From Serratia rhizosphaerae (GTDB lineage Bacteria > Pseudomonadota > Gammaproteobacteria > Enterobacterales > Enterobacteriaceae), in the NCBI RefSeq assembly GCF_009817885.1, contig NZ_CP041764.1:1364001-1428000 (forward strand): 64,000 nt of DNA, written 5' to 3'. Positions 61,884-64,000 of this stretch are shown piece after piece (the first letter of the stretch is position 1; every line of letters begins with the position of its first letter). The translations under genes and the position numbers were made by a program. The notes beneath the pieces are model-generated. The model ran no database searches. It worked only from the letters and a program-made list of their open reading frames with translations, and was not told the DNA's origin.

Positions 61884-63173
61884 TCAGGCGGGCAGCGCCA
61901 TCATAAACTGACGCAGCTGCGCGAAGTCAGCCGGCAGCGAGTGCGACAGCAACGGCAGCTCGGCACGCACCGCCAGCGCTTTCGGCAACGGCAGCTCCTG
62001 CTGTAAAATCTCCTCCACGCTCTCTTTAAACTTCGCCGGATGCGCGGTGCCGAGGAACAGACCAAACTCGCCGTCCTGCAGCTGATCGCGCAGCAAGCGG
62101 TAGGCGATAGCCGCATGCGGCTCGGAGAGGTAGCCTAACGCCGCCAGCTCCTTCATCGTCTCTTTGGTGGTTTCATCGCTGACCGCCCCGTGCCCCAACT
62201 CTTTCAACTGCCAAATTTTGCGGCGGAACAGCTCTTCCACCCGCGGCCAGTTATTCGGCTGACTGACGTCCATCGCGTTGGAGAGCGTCGCCACCGTTGC
62301 GTGCGGCTGCCATTTACCGTCGTCGAGGAAACGCGGCACCGTATCGTTGGCGTTGGTGGCGGCAATAAAGCGTTTCACCGGCAGTCCCAGCGACTTGGCC
62401 AGCAGGCCGGCGGTCAGATCGCCGAAGTTGCCGCTCGGCACCGAAATCACCAGCTGATTGCGTGCTTCCTGCGGCAGCTGCGCCACCGCCTCGAAGTAGT
62501 AGCAGATCTGCGCCAGCAGGCGGCTGATATTGATCGAGTTGGCCGAGTTCAGATGCAGCGCCTCTTTCAGCTCGCGATCGTCAAACGCCTGCTTCACCAG
62601 CGCCTGGCAGGCGTCAAAATCGCCGTCTACCGCCACGGTATGGATATTGCCGCCCAGCGTGCAGAACAGTTTTTCCTGCAGCGGGCTGATTTTCCCCTGC
62701 GGATAGAGGATCACCACGCGCACGTTTTTCAGGCCGTAGAACGCGTGCGCCACCGCCGCGCCGGTATCGCCGGAGGTCGCCGTCAGAATGGTGACCGGCT
62801 GATCGCCGGCCACTTCCGCCAGCATCTGCGCCATAAAGCGGCCGCCGAAGTCTTTGAACGCCAGCGTCGGGCCGTGGAACAGCTCCAGGCAGGCGATGTC
62901 GTCCTCAACCTTCGCTACCGGCGCCGGGAACTCAAACGCCGCCTTCACGCGCTTGTACAGCGCCTCTTCGCTGATTTCCTCACCGATAAACGCCGACAGA
63001 ATACGCGCGCTGCGGGTCACGAAATCCAGCTTCAGCAGTTGGTCAATCTCGGTCAGTTCAAATTCCGGCAGATCCAGCGGGAAAAACAGCCCCTGCTGTT
63101 TACCCAGCCCCTGTTTGATCGCCTGTGCAAAGCTAACCTGCTCATTGTGATCTTTAAGGTTGTACAGTTTCAT
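61884..63173 (-). CDS. thrC: Threonine synthase
   Basis: 429 residues. The PLP lysine is in FHGPTLAFKDFGGRFMAQML; TATSGDTGAAVAHAF and SVPSGNFGDLTAG are the phosphate-binding loops. It converts homoserine phosphate to threonine. The start is 3 bp after the thrB stop, so it is a coupled gene of the thr operon. Confidence 0.98.
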   Translation of the reverse strand: MKLYNLKDHNEQVSFAQAIKQGLGKQQGLFFPLDLPEFELTEIDQLLKLDFVTRSARILSAFIGEEISEEALYKRVKAAFEFPAPVAKVEDDIACLELFHGPTLAFKDFGGRFMAQMLAEVAGDQPVTILTATSGDTGAAVAHAFYGLKNVRVVILYPQGKISPLQEKLFCTLGGNIHTVAVDGDFDACQALVKQAFDDRELKEALHLNSANSINISRLLAQICYYFEAVAQLPQEARNQLVISVPSGNFGDLTAGLLAKSLGLPVKRFIAATNANDTVPRFLDDGKWQPHATVATLSNAMDVSQPNNWPRVEELFRRKIWQLKELGHGAVSDETTKETMKELAALGYLSEPHAAIAYRLLRDQLQDGEFGLFLGTAHPAKFKESVEEILQQELPLPKALAVRAELPLLSHSLPADFAQLRQFMMALPA

Positions 63174-63176
63174 GCG

Positions 63177-64000
63177 TTATCCCAGTTGTCGAGCGCCTGC
63201 GGTATCCAGACGGCAAATATGAACAAAACCTTCATCGTTTTGCAGATAGTGATTCTTCAGCCAGTCGGCCATCCGCCGGGCGGTGTCGCCGTCGTCGCAC
63301 ACGGCGAACAGCGTCGGGCCGGAGCCGGAAATTCCGCAGGCCAGGGCGCCGATATCCTGCGCCGCCTTACGCGCTTCGGCAAAGCCCGGCAGCAGGCGGG
63401 TGCGGTACGGCTCGGCAATCACGTCCTGCATCAGCTTGGCGGCCAGCTTCGGCTGCTGAGTGTGGCAGGCATGAATAAAGCCGGCCAGATAGCGTCCGTG
63501 GCTGATGCAGTCCTGACGGCGGTACTGCGCCGGCAGAATGGCGCGCGCTTCAGCGGTAGAAACCTTGATTCCCGGATACGCCATCACCCACAGCCACTCG
63601 TCAAAACAGGGGACTTGCTGGCTGATGCTCCCCTCTTCCTCCAGCATCAGCTGCAGGCCGCCGAGGTAGCACGGCGCGACGTTGTCATAATGCACGCTGC
63701 CGGAGATGCGTCCTTCCAGCTCGCCCATCAACGCCAGCAGCTGCATGTCATCCAGCGGACGCTCGCAAAATTCATTCATCGCCATCAGGCCGGCGACCAC
63801 CGAACAGGCGCTGGAACCGAGACCCGAGCCAATGGGCATATTTTTTTCCAGCCGCATCGCCACCGGCACCTCGCGGCCGATCGCCTGACAAAAGCGCTGC
63901 CAGCACTGATAGACGATATTGTCCTTAGGCTCCGCCGGCAGTTTGCCGACAAAGCGCCCGGCGTTTTCCAGGCTGAATTGCTCCGCGGCCTCGACGCTGA
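63177..64000 (-). CDS. thrB: Homoserine kinase, partial (5' end outside window)
   Basis: The frame is open to the window edge; about 274 of roughly 309 residues are present. GHMP-kinase motif MPIGSGLGSSACSVVAGLMAMNE, GRISGSVHYDNVAPCYLGG and the C-terminal ACGISGSGPTLFAVCD are present. It phosphorylates homoserine before thrC. A downstream GTG/ATG inside the frame is not the start, because the upstream residues (VEAAEQFSL...) match the family. Confidence 0.97.
   Translation of the reverse strand, partial: SVEAAEQFSLENAGRFVGKLPAEPKDNIVYQCWQRFCQAIGREVPVAMRLEKNMPIGSGLGSSACSVVAGLMAMNEFCERPLDDMQLLALMGELEGRISGSVHYDNVAPCYLGGLQLMLEEEGSISQQVPCFDEWLWVMAYPGIKVSTAEARAILPAQYRRQDCISHGRYLAGFIHACHTQQPKLAAKLMQDVIAEPYRTRLLPGFAEARKAAQDIGALACGISGSGPTLFAVCDDGDTARRMADWLKNHYLQNDEGFVHICRLDTAGARQLG

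Overview
The window is GC-rich enterobacterial chromosome, most likely Serratia (S. marcescens group). Reading right to left, the order thrB-thrC-yaaA-yaaJ-talB-mog-dnaK-dnaJ-nhaA-nhaR-rpsT-ribF-ileS-lspA-fkpB-ispH-dapB-carA-carB-kefF-kefC-folA is the order of the first minutes of the E. coli chromosome. Both the UUG start of rpsT and the UUG start of carA are kept, and there is an ERIC repeat. The genus is inferred; no rRNA or tRNA gene lies in the window.

Bases 1-18200 hold an anaerobic purine/hydantoin catabolism island. One arm (minus strand) is ygeW-ygeX-ygeY-hyuA-carbamate kinase. A second arm (minus) is a molybdenum hydroxylase made of a fused Mo+FAD subunit, a 2Fe-2S subunit and the cofactor cytidylyltransferase mocA. 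A third arm (plus) is aegA-hydN-fdhF, a redox module whose formate dehydrogenase carries Cys140 where E. coli has selenocysteine. A sigma54 activator (ygeV) sits between the arms. I found a -24/-12 promoter in front of each of the three arms and a shared palindrome, TTATCA-N3-TGATAA, placed as an enhancer for all three. The island therefore looks like a self-contained sigma54 regulon.

Bases 18200-22990 hold a Tat-exported PhoX phosphatase with a candidate Pho box, folA, the split ThrE-type exporter yjjP-yjjB and a LysE/RhtB exporter.

Bases 23000-30905 hold the most unusual region: two paralogous lipases (474 aa each, GHSLGGG with Ser343) and six tandem ankyrin-repeat lipoproteins (four after lipase 1, two after lipase 2). 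I interpret them as orphan type VI lipase effectors (Tle-like) with amplified, mosaic immunity genes (Tli-like). Between the two clusters lies a scar made of a yjjP fragment joined to the tail of the RhtB gene. It shows that the whole yjjP-to-lipase segment was duplicated in tandem and the copy then trimmed. The lipases are nearly identical at both ends and diverge just before the catalytic serine; one immunity copy has lost its last residues through a one-base deletion.

Bases 31300-64000 are core genome with two insertions relative to E. coli. An alpha-galactoside cluster (AraC regulator, GH4 enzyme, LacY-type permease) lies between ispH and dapB. An MHS-family transporter plus an ERIC element lie between dnaK and mog. 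Visible regulation includes tandem ARG boxes at carAB, two sigma32 promoters at dnaKJ, and many Rho-independent terminators.
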